64,000 nt of DNA, from positions 18,415 through 82,414 of the forward strand of contig CAYTVR010000004.1 of the NCBI GenBank assembly GCA_964441245.1, in the 5' to 3' direction. The position numbers and the translations under genes are program-made. The DNA is from JALZUU01 sp964441245. Its GTDB lineage: Bacteria; Bacteroidota; Bacteroidia; Chitinophagales; Saprospiraceae. Under the pieces are notes generated by a model. It saw only the letters and a list, made by a program, of their open reading frames with translations, made no database searches and was not told where the DNA came from. Below, piece by piece: positions 1 through 9,087 of this stretch. Position 1 is the first letter of the stretch, and each line of letters opens with the position of its first letter.

Positions 1-270
1 TTTTGTAAAATTCAAGGCAAGTCTATTTTAATGGAGATCATTAGAAATGAAGGGTTTTAAAACATTAACTTTTAAACAAATATAAAAATATTTTCAAGAA
101 GGAAAACTTGTGGGTAGGTCAAAACTCAGTTTAGATATGTTCGATGGGACTATAAAATGTTGTTCAAAAGAATAGGTTTTTGGACTACAAATATAACGTT
201 TTTCTTCATAGATATAAAAAATTAATTATTAAATTATACATATCTAAAAGCTTCATTAAAAACTAAAATA
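1..270. other. Left-edge non-coding DNA
   Basis: AT-rich sequence downstream of the minus-strand meaB-type gene. I see no convincing gene, RNA or terminator here. A short open frame runs into base 60 from the left edge on the plus strand, but it is too short to judge. Confidence 0.5.
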
Positions 271-1356
271 CTAACTTTTAAACAACATGCTCAATATTTC
301 CTTGGCACCTTGGAAGGAGGTACGTTGTCCATTTAGGATCTCTTTTTCGATTTCTTTTAATCGTTTTTTTAAACTCTCATCTCTTTCTAATTTTTCACGG
401 ATACCATTTTGGATGGTTTCGTAAAGCCAATATTTAGCTTGACGCAAACGCTTTTGGTCAAAATATTTATTTCTCTGTACCATCCTTTTGTAATCCTGGC
501 TTTGCTCCCAAATTTCTTTAATTCCAATATTGTTGAGTCCTGAAGAAGTAACTACAGAAGGTATCCAACCACTTTCCGTTGGCGGAAATAAATGCAATGC
601 ATTTCTATATTCTTGTTTGGCCCTTTTAGCTAAAGTCATCCGATCTTCATCTGCTTTATTGACGGCAATCAAATCTGCCATTTCAACAATACCTCTTTTA
701 ATTCCTTGCAACTCATCACCTGCCCCTGGCAAAATCAATAATAGAAAAAAATCAACCATAGAATGAACAGCCGTTTCTGACTGCCCTACCCCGACGGTTT
801 CAATCAAAATGGTGTCGTATCCAGCTGCTTCGCAAAGGATGATCGTCTCTCTAGTTTTACGTGCGACACCACCCAATGAGTCACCCGCAGGAGAGGGTCG
901 AATAAAAGCAGATTCATGAATGGATAATTGCCCCATTCTCGTTTTATCACCTAAAATACTTCCCTTGGTTCTTTGGCTGGTAGGGTCAATCGCCATCACT
1001 GCCAAACGATGATCGTTTTTACAAATATGTAAACCTAATGCTTCTATAAAGGTACTTTTTCCAACACCTGGAGTTCCTGTGATTCCAATTCTAAAACTCT
1101 GATGTGCGTGAGGTAAACAAGCTTCGATAATTTCTTGGGCAAGGCTTTGATCACTAACTTTGGTACTTTCTATTAAAGTAATGGCTTGACCTAATAAGAT
1201 CCGATTGCCATTTTTGATTCCTTCTACATACTCGCTGACACTTCTTCTTTTTTTCTTACGCAAATTTTTTCCCCAATCACCAGGCCGAAAATCAGATTTA
1301 GAAATGGCTTCTTTACCTATTTCCTCCTTTTGCCCCGATTTATCCTCTTTTTTCAT
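271..1356 (-). CDS. meaB: Methylmalonyl-CoA mutase-associated GTPase (MeaB/ArgK family)
   Basis: G3E-type P-loop GTPase that loads and protects the adenosylcobalamin cofactor of methylmalonyl-CoA mutase in the cytoplasm. The 361-residue protein shows the Walker A motif GTPGVGKST near residue 94, a DPTS switch segment, ETVGVGQSE (Walker B region) and the NKAD guanine-specificity motif, with the C-terminal dimerisation helices at the end; length is normal for the family apart from a lysine-rich N-terminal tail of about 40 residues. I chose the ATG at 1356; the frame extends to a TTG at 1398, a less likely start. A mutase small-subunit gene lies 3.2 kb upstream on the same strand, which supports the role, but no mutase large subunit is in the window. 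Confidence 0.9.
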   Translation of the reverse strand: MKKEDKSGQKEEIGKEAISKSDFRPGDWGKNLRKKKRRSVSEYVEGIKNGNRILLGQAITLIESTKVSDQSLAQEIIEACLPHAHQSFRIGITGTPGVGKSTFIEALGLHICKNDHRLAVMAIDPTSQRTKGSILGDKTRMGQLSIHESAFIRPSPAGDSLGGVARKTRETIILCEAAGYDTILIETVGVGQSETAVHSMVDFFLLLILPGAGDELQGIKRGIVEMADLIAVNKADEDRMTLAKRAKQEYRNALHLFPPTESGWIPSVVTSSGLNNIGIKEIWEQSQDYKRMVQRNKYFDQKRLRQAKYWLYETIQNGIREKLERDESLKKRLKEIEKEILNGQRTSFQGAKEILSMLFKS

Positions 1357-1956
1357 GAATTCTGGTGGGTTAAAGTTCTTAACAGTGTTAAGAAACAAAA
1401 ATTAACTAATATCTAATCAACTGTATATCAATGTTATAATCGTAAAGGTATTTAACATTTTTTAGCAAAACACCCAAATCAGTGTTAAAGATAAAGAATA
1501 AGGGTCAAATGAGTCGTTTCAGGGCATTAAGCGCTTGTTTTTACCCGCTATTTATATGTAGTTTTATGATAGAAATTAGATGGATAGGAAGTATAAAAAA
1601 CAGTTCATCTACTTTTTATCATTACACAAAAAAGATTTCCAAAAGTGGAAAAAAACGGATTCTTTTTTTCCGAAACCCATTTATTTAATCATATAATTCA
1701 ATACAAAATAGGCTCAACACCTATATCAGAACACCAATTTTTAGCTATGAAAACAAATTCAGTATGGCGTAATAATTAATCTCCTCATTTGATTTAGTTT
1801 TTTATTTCGGTTGACGTTTTTTTCAAACATTGACCACCTTAAAATAAAAATCAAAACCTAGGTCATAATTATTTAAGCTATACTTACTAGTACGGATATT
1901 TAAAATACCCATTATTATTTTAAACATCCTGATTGAGCTTTGACGTTACTGAAACC

Positions 1957-2023
1957 TAGCACAAATGTGCTAAGCGCATGTTTAAATTTCCATTGAATTG
2001 AAAACTAAACTAAAACATGCGCT
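1957..2023. repeat. Two adjacent inverted repeats
   Basis: TAGCAC at 1957-1962 pairs with GTGCTA at 1967-1972 across a 4-base loop. Directly after it, agcgcatgttt (1973-1983) pairs perfectly with aaacatgcgct (2013-2023) across 29 bases. Neither is followed by a T-run, so they are not typical terminators. Function unknown. Confidence 0.5.
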
Positions 2024-2446
2024 AACGACCTACAAAATTACATGGACCTTGTAAAACCTCAAGGTTTCCGGGCGAACGATTTATATAAATCAAAAGATTT
2101 TTTATTCGCTAGTGGCTGGTAGTTGCTAATAAATTATTTGCTAAATCAGGTGATTATTAGACTCTCTTACTTCTACCGGTCATTAGCGATTAAATAAGGA
2201 TACCAGTCTTAGATTTTAGGTTTAGTTGCCCTTTTCTTCATTATTGGTAAATCTGTTTTAATATAAAAACTTCGTTTTAGCAATTTTTGAAACTCAAATC
2301 AAAAAAATGAGTCGTGAATGACAAAAAACTACGAACCAGTATCCAAAAACTAAATTCCATTTCCCTTTCCTGTTACATTTTCTCTTTAAAAATCCTAAAC
2401 TTTCGTTAAAGTGGCACTATTTTTCGTTACCTAGAGCGCAGGCTTT

Positions 2447-2475
2447 AGTCATATGATTGAAAAAGACTATTTTTG
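2447..2475 (+). promoter_or_regulatory. Candidate Bacteroidota promoter for the Ig-like lipoprotein gene
   Basis: TATTTTTG at 2468-2475 fits the Bacteroidota -7 element TAnnTTTG. A TTTA at 2444-2447, 20 bases upstream, is one base off the -33 TTTG. The start codon lies about 120 bases downstream. Confidence 0.45.
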
Positions 2476-2597
2476 CAAAAATTTAAGATTTCAGAGCCAA
2501 CATATAGCAATTTGAGAACGTTAGTGTTCTGTTTGATCCTAAATCAATTATTAATAACCTAAATATCATTTAATCATAAATTAAATATTTTTTTAAA

Positions 2598-3878
2598 ATG
2601 AAAAATTTTTCCTTATTCCAAAAATCATTCTTTTTATTGCTAGCGATATCGCTATTTACCTTTACAGCATGTGAAGATGATCCAACAGGCCCAGGTGGAG
2701 GTGGTACCATTCCTCCGAGTGTTCGTTTAACAGATGATGGTGTTAGCTCTATTACAACTGATGCTACCGTTGCTTCTGAGGCTGTGATTGTATTAAATGT
2801 AGTTGCTTCTGAAGGTGATAGCCCAATGGCTAACTTAACCGTTACTGAAGATGGAGCTACTGTTGACATCGGTCGTTTTGTAACGGGTTATATTGGTGGT
2901 GCAAATCCAGCTTTATTACTTGGAGATAATAAGACTTCTATTAATTGGAATGTTGCATTTACAGTACATGCTGATTCAGATACCCGTACTTATGCGGTTG
3001 TTATCGTAGATGATGCAGGAGAATCTTCTTCTGTTGCTGTAGATATCACTGTAGAATCAACTCCTCCAACCTTCAGCTTGAATGGTCCTAATGCGATCAC
3101 TGTACCTGTAGGTTTGACAACTATCAAAGTATCTGCTACTGCTGGTGGTGCTAGATTAAATACCATCTCTGTTCAAGAAGATGGTGTGGACATCGATGCT
3201 GCTAGAGTATCTACTTTCAATGGTGCTGATTATGATGCTAACCCTTATACTTTATTAGAAGCTGATAAAGATGGTTTTACTGAAGCTCCACTAGTAATGA
3301 ATACTGTTACAGCAGAAGGTGAAACACACAGTTATACCATCACTTTAGAAGACGAAGCAGGTAACAGAGAAATAGTAAGCTTTGATATTACAACTGAAGT
3401 AACAGGTACTGCGATTACAGATGCTTTCAGTGGTATTTTATTCAACAGAGCTGGTCCTACCGGAACAGGTGGATTAAACTTAATCACTGGTCAAGGTTCT
3501 GGTTCAAGTGATCCTGATTCCCATATCAGAGATGAAGGTGTCAATACTGATTTAGTTCCTGATGTGAACTGGCTTCAACAAATTTCAGGTATCAATGGTT
3601 CTGTAATTAAAGCTGCTGATACGAATACGCTTCCTGAAGGTTTTAGCTTCACAAACGTTCAATTCAAAGAAGAAATTGAAGGGGCATTTGATACTGGTTT
3701 GTCTTTGACTGAAACCAATGATGATGGTGACTTAGTCACTGATAGAATTGAAGTAGGAGATTTATTCCTCGTTAGAAATGGTGATAATACCTTCTTGATT
3801 GAAATAGTAGAAGTTAATATTGTAAATACTGTTGCTGAGCCTAACGGTGATAACTACGTGATCAATATCAAATACTAG
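2598..3878 (+). CDS. Surface lipoprotein with Ig-like repeats
   Basis: A 426-residue exported lipoprotein of unknown function. Residues 1-25 form a signal peptide ending in a lipobox (FTAC, acylated Cys at 25), then an acidic and Gly-rich stretch (EDDPTGPGGGG) of the kind that directs lipoproteins to the outer surface in Bacteroidota. Two repeats of about 105 residues follow (roughly 40-150 and 155-265), each with a PP start, a central LxVxEDG motif and a closing VDITxE/FDITTE strand, consistent with beta-sandwich domains. The last 155 residues form a separate Gly/Asp-rich domain ending in NYVINIKY. It stands alone, with its own promoter and a strong terminator. I infer an adhesive or structural surface role; there are no catalytic motifs. 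Confidence 0.75.
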   Translation: MKNFSLFQKSFFLLLAISLFTFTACEDDPTGPGGGGTIPPSVRLTDDGVSSITTDATVASEAVIVLNVVASEGDSPMANLTVTEDGATVDIGRFVTGYIGGANPALLLGDNKTSINWNVAFTVHADSDTRTYAVVIVDDAGESSSVAVDITVESTPPTFSLNGPNAITVPVGLTTIKVSATAGGARLNTISVQEDGVDIDAARVSTFNGADYDANPYTLLEADKDGFTEAPLVMNTVTAEGETHSYTITLEDEAGNREIVSFDITTEVTGTAITDAFSGILFNRAGPTGTGGLNLITGQGSGSSDPDSHIRDEGVNTDLVPDVNWLQQISGINGSVIKAADTNTLPEGFSFTNVQFKEEIEGAFDTGLSLTETNDDGDLVTDRIEVGDLFLVRNGDNTFLIEIVEVNIVNTVAEPNGDNYVINIKY

Positions 3879-3930
3879 TCATTGACCTTATTTCGATAAG
3901 AAAATGTTCTTTTAGAACATGAATATAAAA

Positions 3931-3964
3931 AAGCTTGTCTCTTTCGAGGGACAAGCTTTTTTAT
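3931..3964 (+). terminator. Rho-independent terminator of the lipoprotein gene
   Basis: aagcttgtc (3931-3939) pairs with gacaagctt (3950-3958), followed by a T-run. It lies about 50 bases after the stop codon. Confidence 0.85.
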
Positions 3965-4559
3965 TTCTATAAGATTTTTCTTTTGGTTTGAGATGGTGGA
4001 GATATTGGTTGTTTTAATTCTATAAGCACTATCTTTTTCCATTCCATTTGATTTAGATACTCTTCATCAGAAATGATTTTACAATTGGCATATATCTATA
4101 AATTTTCCAGCCTCCCGTCCCGATAACCTAGCCCTCTTTCGTGATAGATCTCAAGCCCGCCACTTGTTTAAGTGATCCTTCAACTTAAGTATATTACCAT
4201 GAGTTAGATTTCTCCACAAGGTCGAAATAGCATTCTATTTTAGTACTGTCTTCCTTCGACTTCTTCGTCGCTATCTATGACAAATTGAATTCCCAAAAAT
4301 TATGTGATCGTTTAGAACACAGATTTAGCAGATTTCACAGGTTACGCGGATTTTCGTTCGATTGCACTGATTTCCCGCTATCGTATACGATCGAAGACTT
4401 CGTTAACGGGAGAATCTGCGCAATCCGCGCGATCTGTTAAATCTGTGTTCAAAAATCTGCGGATCAGATAATTTTTGTCATTACTACAATTTCATGTGAA
4501 ATATAACATTGGGTTACTCAGGATGACAATTTCGGCTTTACAGCACCTAATGAATTTGC
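3965..4559. other. Non-coding region downstream of mutA and the lipoprotein gene
   Basis: About 600 bases between convergent genes with no supported gene. Its only clear structure is the long inverted repeat at 4315-4450. No remnant of the missing mutase C-terminus or of a large subunit is evident in the frames past the mutA stop. Confidence 0.5.
4315..4450. repeat. Long imperfect inverted repeat (about 136 bp)
   Basis: The left arm starting gaacacagatttagcagatt (4315) matches the reverse complement of the right arm ending aaatctgtgttc (4450), with several mismatches. Inside the arms short units of the form NNcaGATTT / NNgcGGATT recur at about 9-11 base spacing. The centre holds the perfect palindrome ATCGTATACGAT and a flanking cccg/cggg pair. 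Such A/C-cagattt palindromes are repeated intergenic elements in many genomes; I cannot show a second copy in this window. Confidence 0.6.
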
Positions 4560-5678
4560 TTAGCTAATTTGTTGCCAAGCCTCTGTTCCAAACTTTTGAG
4601 TTAACTTCTCGATGTAATAAGATCCAGCTGCGGGATCGACTACTCGATCTAGGTGGCTTTCCAATTTTAATAAATGTTGTACATTTCGAGCAATTCGACG
4701 AGTGAAATCTGTGGCCGTTTCAAAGCTTTCATTGGCTGGTAAAACGGTCAAACGATCAACTCCACCGAGTGCTGCAGACATGGCTTGTGTGGTGGCACGT
4801 ATCATGTTATGATGAGGATTGTCGCTTTGACTGTCCATTCGAAACTGAGCCGAAATGATCGGTACAGAAGGTGCTAATTCATAAGCGTTCAATAGATTTG
4901 CCCATAATAATTTTAATGCTCGAATACGAGCAATTTCTACAAAGTAACTACAGCTGAGTCGAATCGTAAACTGGATTTTTGGGATGACTCGTGAGGGATT
5001 TAGTCCTAATTCCATCAATGCTATAATCGCTTTATTGGCATCCTCCATCATCTCTGCTAATCCTGCAGTAATGGATTTACCAACTGTTTTATCTTCGATA
5101 GTCAGTAATGAAAATTTTGATAAATGTATTTCCGCGAAAGCGATCCCTTTTTTAATCTGCTCCCAATCCTGTGTACCATTTCGGACTTGAACCGAACCGT
5201 TTAAACTAGTGGTATCTTTTTTATTATCAATAGCCAATTCATGAAAATTTTCTAATAAAGTCCCCATATCACTTGATGCATTTTTCAAACGAAAATGAGT
5301 GGAAATAAAATCCACTTCTATTCCTTTTAGCAATAGCGATAAATCTGTCTTTGATAAAGATTGATCTATCACAAAATGTAAAGCTTCTACTCCATTCATC
5401 AAAGCGTTCAAGGCTATTTGGTTGGCTTCTTTCAAATCTGTTCCAACAACAATTTGCTCTCCTATTTGCCAATGATTATTGGATCGATTTCCTTGTATAG
5501 GAAATTGTTGTTGCTCCATGTCTTCAACATGATAAAAAGGGGGGATTGTAATTTGCTCATTTAAGTGCCAATTCAATTCTGTCAAAGCTCTTCCCTTTAG
5601 ATCTTTTTCTACTTTTTTCAACCATTCTTCCTTAGAAATGGATGGAAATACTGCGAATAGATTTTCTTTATGATTCAT
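4560..5678 (-). CDS. mutA: Methylmalonyl-CoA mutase small (beta) subunit, C-terminally short
   Basis: Non-catalytic partner of the B12-dependent mutase that interconverts succinyl-CoA and (R)-methylmalonyl-CoA. The 372 residues cover the substrate-barrel region: an N-terminal dimerisation segment (FPSISKEEWLKKVEKDLKG), then the barrel with SAQFRMDSQSDNPHHNMIRATTQAMSAALGGVDRLTVLP and a closing DPAAGSYYIEKLT. The protein stops 20 residues after that motif (AWQQIS), whereas family members normally carry on through a linker of 60 or more residues. No large subunit (mutB) follows, although the two are usually adjacent. It may be a functional short form or a recently truncated gene next to the 4315-4450 repeat; the reading frame is otherwise intact. 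Confidence 0.85.
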   Translation of the reverse strand: MNHKENLFAVFPSISKEEWLKKVEKDLKGRALTELNWHLNEQITIPPFYHVEDMEQQQFPIQGNRSNNHWQIGEQIVVGTDLKEANQIALNALMNGVEALHFVIDQSLSKTDLSLLLKGIEVDFISTHFRLKNASSDMGTLLENFHELAIDNKKDTTSLNGSVQVRNGTQDWEQIKKGIAFAEIHLSKFSLLTIEDKTVGKSITAGLAEMMEDANKAIIALMELGLNPSRVIPKIQFTIRLSCSYFVEIARIRALKLLWANLLNAYELAPSVPIISAQFRMDSQSDNPHHNMIRATTQAMSAALGGVDRLTVLPANESFETATDFTRRIARNVQHLLKLESHLDRVVDPAAGSYYIEKLTQKFGTEAWQQIS

Positions 5679-5776
5679 CGTTTATATTGATATTAATCGA
5701 TTCTTTTTCACTCTTTAAGCGAGAACCCAAAAATAACTTAAATTTCCAAAACCTTTTTCAGTTGAAAACTTCTTTT

Positions 5777-5812
5777 TTCGAGAACTTTTTTGCTGGAATT
5801 TGGTTATATTTG
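5777..5812 (+). promoter_or_regulatory. Candidate promoter of the isc operon
   Basis: TATATTTG at 5805-5812 matches the Bacteroidota -7 element TAnnTTTG, 48 bases before the iscS start. A T-rich -33 candidate (TTTC) sits at about 5777. No IscR-type site is obvious. Confidence 0.5.
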
Positions 5813-5860
5813 CACTAATGTTTAACATTCTTTAGACTAAATCTAAATAATACAATTAAA

Positions 5861-7081
5861 ATGGACAAGCGCCTTATATATTTAGACAATAACGCTACTA
5901 CTCCTTGTGACCCTAGAGTGGTAGATGAAATGATTCCGTTTTTCTATGAAAAACATGGAAATGCTGCGAGTAGAAATCATCCTTTTGGTTGGGCTGCGGA
6001 AGAAGCAGTTGATTATGCAAGAGATCAAGTTGCTCAATTATTGAATGTAGATGGTAAAGAAATCATCTTTACTTCTGGAGCTACAGAATCTGACAATCTA
6101 GCTCTCAAAGGTGTGTTTGAAATGTATCGCCGAAAAGGGAATCATATCATCACATTGAAGACGGAGCATAAAGCAGTTTTAGATGCTTGCCAAAAAATCG
6201 AGACAATGGGTGGTGAGGTAACTTATCTAGATGTGGATAGAGAAGGCTTGGTTAATTTGGAAGAATTAGAAGCGGCAATCAAAGACAATACGATTTTGAT
6301 TTCTATCATGTGGGCCAATAATGAAACTGGAGTGATCCAGCCGATGAAAGCGATTGGTGATATTTGTAAAAAACATGGAGTACTTTTCATGAGTGATGCC
6401 ACTCAAGCTGTTGGAAAGATTCCAACTAACCCAAAGGAAGTGGGTGTTCACTTAATGGCTTTTACTGGTCATAAAATGTATGGTCCTAAAGGTGTTGGTG
6501 CTCTATTTGTGAATCGTAAAAATCCACGAGTAAAGGTAACGGCTCAAATGGATGGTGGTGGCCACGAAAGAGGCATGCGATCTGGAACCTTGAATGTACC
6601 TGGGATTGTTGGGATGGGTAAAGCTGCTGAAATCGCAAGAAAAGAAATGGCGCAGGATGCAGAACGTTTATCTAAATTAAGAGACAAGTTGCAAACTGCT
6701 TTGCAAAATGCAATGGAAGAAGTTTATATCAACGGTAGCGAGGAACACCGAATGCCTCACGTTACCAATATATCTTTCAAACATGTCGAAGGAGAAGGCT
6801 TGATGATGACCTTTAATCAAAATATTGGTCTGTCTTCTGGATCTGCTTGTACTTCAGCATCATTGGAACCATCCTATGTTTTGATTGCTTTAGGACTTGG
6901 AGATGACTTAGCACATTCTTCTTTAAGATTTAGTTTGGGTCGTTTTACAACGGAAGAAGAAATTGATTATACGATCAAGGCAATTACTGACGGGGTAAAT
7001 CACATGCGTGAGTTGAGCCCAATTTGGGAAATGTATAAAGAAGGTATTGATTTAGAATCAATCGAATGGTCAGAGCACTAA
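5861..7081 (+). CDS. iscS: Cysteine desulfurase IscS
   Basis: PLP enzyme that takes sulfur from cysteine as a persulfide and hands it to IscU and other acceptors in the cytoplasm. The 406-residue protein has the class V aminotransferase fold with SGATESDN at 72-79, TEHKAV at 101-106, SDATQAVGK at 178-186, the PLP lysine in FTGHK (K205) and the mobile-loop catalytic Cys in SSGSACTSAS (C330). Length and loop type match IscS rather than SufS. It is first in an iscS-iscU-iscA unit: iscU follows after 57 bases. No iscR, hscAB or fdx is present, so this is a reduced isc operon. Confidence 0.97.
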   Translation: MDKRLIYLDNNATTPCDPRVVDEMIPFFYEKHGNAASRNHPFGWAAEEAVDYARDQVAQLLNVDGKEIIFTSGATESDNLALKGVFEMYRRKGNHIITLKTEHKAVLDACQKIETMGGEVTYLDVDREGLVNLEELEAAIKDNTILISIMWANNETGVIQPMKAIGDICKKHGVLFMSDATQAVGKIPTNPKEVGVHLMAFTGHKMYGPKGVGALFVNRKNPRVKVTAQMDGGGHERGMRSGTLNVPGIVGMGKAAEIARKEMAQDAERLSKLRDKLQTALQNAMEEVYINGSEEHRMPHVTNISFKHVEGEGLMMTFNQNIGLSSGSACTSASLEPSYVLIALGLGDDLAHSSLRFSLGRFTTEEEIDYTIKAITDGVNHMRELSPIWEMYKEGIDLESIEWSEH

Positions 7082-7138
7082 TCTGTTCTGCCTTTCGGCA
7101 AACGAAATAAAATTTAAAATAATTTAAAAATATCAATC

Positions 7139-7555
7139 ATGGCTTATTCAAATAAAGTTTTAGAACACTTCAAAAATCCAAAAAACGTTGGAACTTTAGA
7201 TAAAAGTAGCAAGACTGTTGGTACTGGTCTAGTAGGTGCACCTGAATGTGGTGACGTGATGCGATTACAAATCGAAGTGGATGATGAAAGCGGTGTGATC
7301 AAAGATGCTAAATTCAAAACCTTTGGTTGTGGTTCAGCGATTGCTTCTTCTTCTTTAGCTACTGAATGGTTAAAAGGAAAGACAGTTGACGAAGCTTTGA
7401 AAATCGACAATATGGATATCGTTGAAGAATTGGCTTTACCACCAGTGAAAATTCACTGTTCTGTATTAGCTGAGGATGCAATCAAAAGTGCCATTGCTGA
7501 TTATCAAACTAAAAATGGTATTGAAGTTTCTGAAGAAACAAAATCACATCATTAA
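7139..7555 (+). CDS. iscU: Iron-sulfur cluster scaffold IscU
   Basis: Scaffold on which IscS-derived sulfur and iron are assembled into [2Fe-2S]/[4Fe-4S] clusters. The 138-residue protein has the three ligand cysteines C37 (APECGD, with the conserved Asp39), C64 (FGCGSAIASSS) and C107 (KIHCSVLAEDAI). The usual LPPVK chaperone-recognition motif is present just before C107. Its position between iscS and an A-type carrier fits the standard order. Confidence 0.97.
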   Translation: MAYSNKVLEHFKNPKNVGTLDKSSKTVGTGLVGAPECGDVMRLQIEVDDESGVIKDAKFKTFGCGSAIASSSLATEWLKGKTVDEALKIDNMDIVEELALPPVKIHCSVLAEDAIKSAIADYQTKNGIEVSEETKSHH

Positions 7556-7660
7556 TTTAGTTTAGTGTTGAGGTGTTAATATATTTTGGTGTTCTAGTTC
7601 GTTCTTTCGAGAAAAACGTGAGCACTTGGAAATCTTAACAACACATGAAAATTTAATATT

Positions 7661-7990
7661 ATGGTTTTTGTAGCAGATAGTGCAAAAGATAAAATTACAG
7701 AACTCTTTCAACAAGAGAACTTGACGGATGATGGTTACTTCGTGCGGGTGAGCGTTGTGAGTGGTGGTTGTTCAGGTTTATCCTACAAGATGGATTTTGA
7801 CAATGAAAGTCAACCTAACGATCAAGTATTTGATGACAATGGAGTTAAAGTGGTTTGTGATTTAAAGAGTTTCTTATATCTCTGTAATACTACTTTGGAA
7901 TTTTCTGGCGGACTGAACGGAAAAGGATTTTATTTTAATAATCCAAATGCGGCTCGGGAGTGTGGATGTGGCGAGAGTTTTGCGGTCTAA
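7661..7990 (+). CDS. iscA: A-type iron-sulfur carrier protein (IscA/ErpA family)
   Basis: Small carrier that takes Fe-S clusters from the scaffold to apo-proteins. The 109 residues show the three conserved cysteines: C37 in SGGCSGLSY and the CGC pair at 101-103 in RECGCGESF. It is the last gene of the isc unit, 105 bases after iscU, and is followed by a strong terminator. From sequence alone it cannot be assigned to IscA rather than ErpA or SufA; context favours IscA. Confidence 0.93.
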   Translation: MVFVADSAKDKITELFQQENLTDDGYFVRVSVVSGGCSGLSYKMDFDNESQPNDQVFDDNGVKVVCDLKSFLYLCNTTLEFSGGLNGKGFYFNNPNAARECGCGESFAV

Positions 7991-8014
7991 ATTTTTCCAT
8001 TAAAATATTGTTTT

Positions 8015-8050
8015 AAAAAAGCTATTTGGGATTTCCAAATAGCTTTTTTT
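8015..8050. terminator. Bidirectional terminator between isc operon and SDR gene
   Basis: gctatttgg (8021-8029) pairs with ccaaatagc (8035-8043). It is flanked by an A-run on the left and a T-run on the right, so it can end the plus-strand isc transcript and the minus-strand SDR transcript. Confidence 0.88.
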
Positions 8051-8100
8051 ATTGGCTAAGGATCATGAAAACAATAACTTATAACAGTTTGAATCGCGTT

Positions 8101-8901
8101 TTAAGTCACTGCTGAACGTCGGACCACTCGATGAAGTAAAGCAGGAAACCATCGTTTTAAATAAACCGCTAAAGTTTCTTTCCCTCCAATATAGGCTTCA
8201 TATTTTTCTTCCCTTAAAGCAGCTGCAATTCTAGCTGCACATTCTGCTGGCGACATTCCTTTTCCAGTGGCATCATCCATTGAGTTTTGTGCAGATCCAT
8301 CCTTGGTCAATGCATTCATCGAAATATTCGTCTTAATAAACCCAGGACAAATCAAAGTGACCTTGATATTATCGTCTTCGTGTTCCATTCGAATGGCATC
8401 AAAAAAACCATGAACAGCATGCTTGGCTCCACAATATCCGGAACGCATAGGAGACGCGAATTTCCCCATCAAACTAGTGACTGCTGCAAAATGACCACTT
8501 TGTTGTTTTATAAAAACAGGTAACACTGCTAAACTTAAAGCAACTGTTCCTAGATAATCAATATCGACCAATCGTTTGTATACAGAAAAGTCTGTGTCTT
8601 TGGCAAGAGATCTTTGGCTGATTCCACCATTGTTAATCAGTACATCAATTCGGCCAAAATGATCCATGGCTATTTTGACTTTATCTTTCATTTCCTCATG
8701 ATTGGCTAAATCCAAAGGCAATACCAATACGTCTTCATCTGGTAAATCACAATTATCTTTGACTCGTTGCAACTCTTTTTCTCGCCGAGCGGATAAAATT
8801 AATTTACTACCACTTTTTACAAACTGAAGAGCTAATGCTTCACCAATTCCTGATGATGCTCCTGTAATCCAAACCACTTTATTTTTAAAGGTACTATCCA
8901 T
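8101..8901 (-). CDS. Short-chain dehydrogenase/reductase
   Basis: Classical SDR of 266 residues, an NAD(P)-dependent oxidoreductase. It has the cofactor motif TGASSGIG at 13-20, LDLA at 63-66, the NNGG motif at 90-93 (usually NNAG), Ser143 in VTSLMGKF and the YxxxK pair Y156/K160. The closing PGFIKTNIS and a basic C-terminus (LKRWFPALLHRVVRR) are like those of membrane-associated dehydrogenase/reductase SDR family members that act on lipids. Substrate is unknown. It is a single-gene unit on the minus strand. Confidence 0.88.
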   Translation of the reverse strand: MDSTFKNKVVWITGASSGIGEALALQFVKSGSKLILSARREKELQRVKDNCDLPDEDVLVLPLDLANHEEMKDKVKIAMDHFGRIDVLINNGGISQRSLAKDTDFSVYKRLVDIDYLGTVALSLAVLPVFIKQQSGHFAAVTSLMGKFASPMRSGYCGAKHAVHGFFDAIRMEHEDDNIKVTLICPGFIKTNISMNALTKDGSAQNSMDDATGKGMSPAECAARIAAALREEKYEAYIGGKETLAVYLKRWFPALLHRVVRRSAVT

Positions 8902-9087
8902 AGAATTCTAAAATTTTAATACGTTTATACAATTTCAAGTATCATAAAAACATTATTTTATCATAAGTAAAATTTTTCAACAAAATCATAAAGCATGAAA
9001 TTAAAGAAAAAAATATTCCCTATCTCATTTATTAGCTGTCTTTTTCTTTCTTGCAGAAACAGATTTTCGTTGGAAATGATAGAGTGA

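Larger units (their letters stand above)
1357..2597. other. Long non-coding region between divergent genes
   Basis: About 1.2 kb without a credible gene. The open frames here are short, Lys/Phe-rich and match no family I know. It holds two adjacent hairpins (1957-2023) and, close to the right end, a Bacteroidota-type promoter for the lipoprotein gene. The middle, about 2030-2450, contains several short imperfect inverted segments that I cannot interpret; it could be decayed mobile or coding DNA. Confidence 0.5.

Noticed and set aside
1482..1688. 68-residue frame in the 1.2 kb gap
   Set aside because: Lys/Phe/Ser-rich composition typical of AT-rich non-coding DNA, no promoter and no family.
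4984..5472. Frames antisense or shifted in mutA suggesting a frameshift remnant
   Set aside because: The mutA frame is intact from start to stop; the alternatives show no family similarity. The short C-terminus is a true stop in frame, not a visible frameshift.
7081..7138. Possible hairpin cctttcggcaaacg after iscS as a terminator
   Set aside because: Too weak, no T-run, and iscU follows directly; related 'ttcggc' strings occur at other places by chance.
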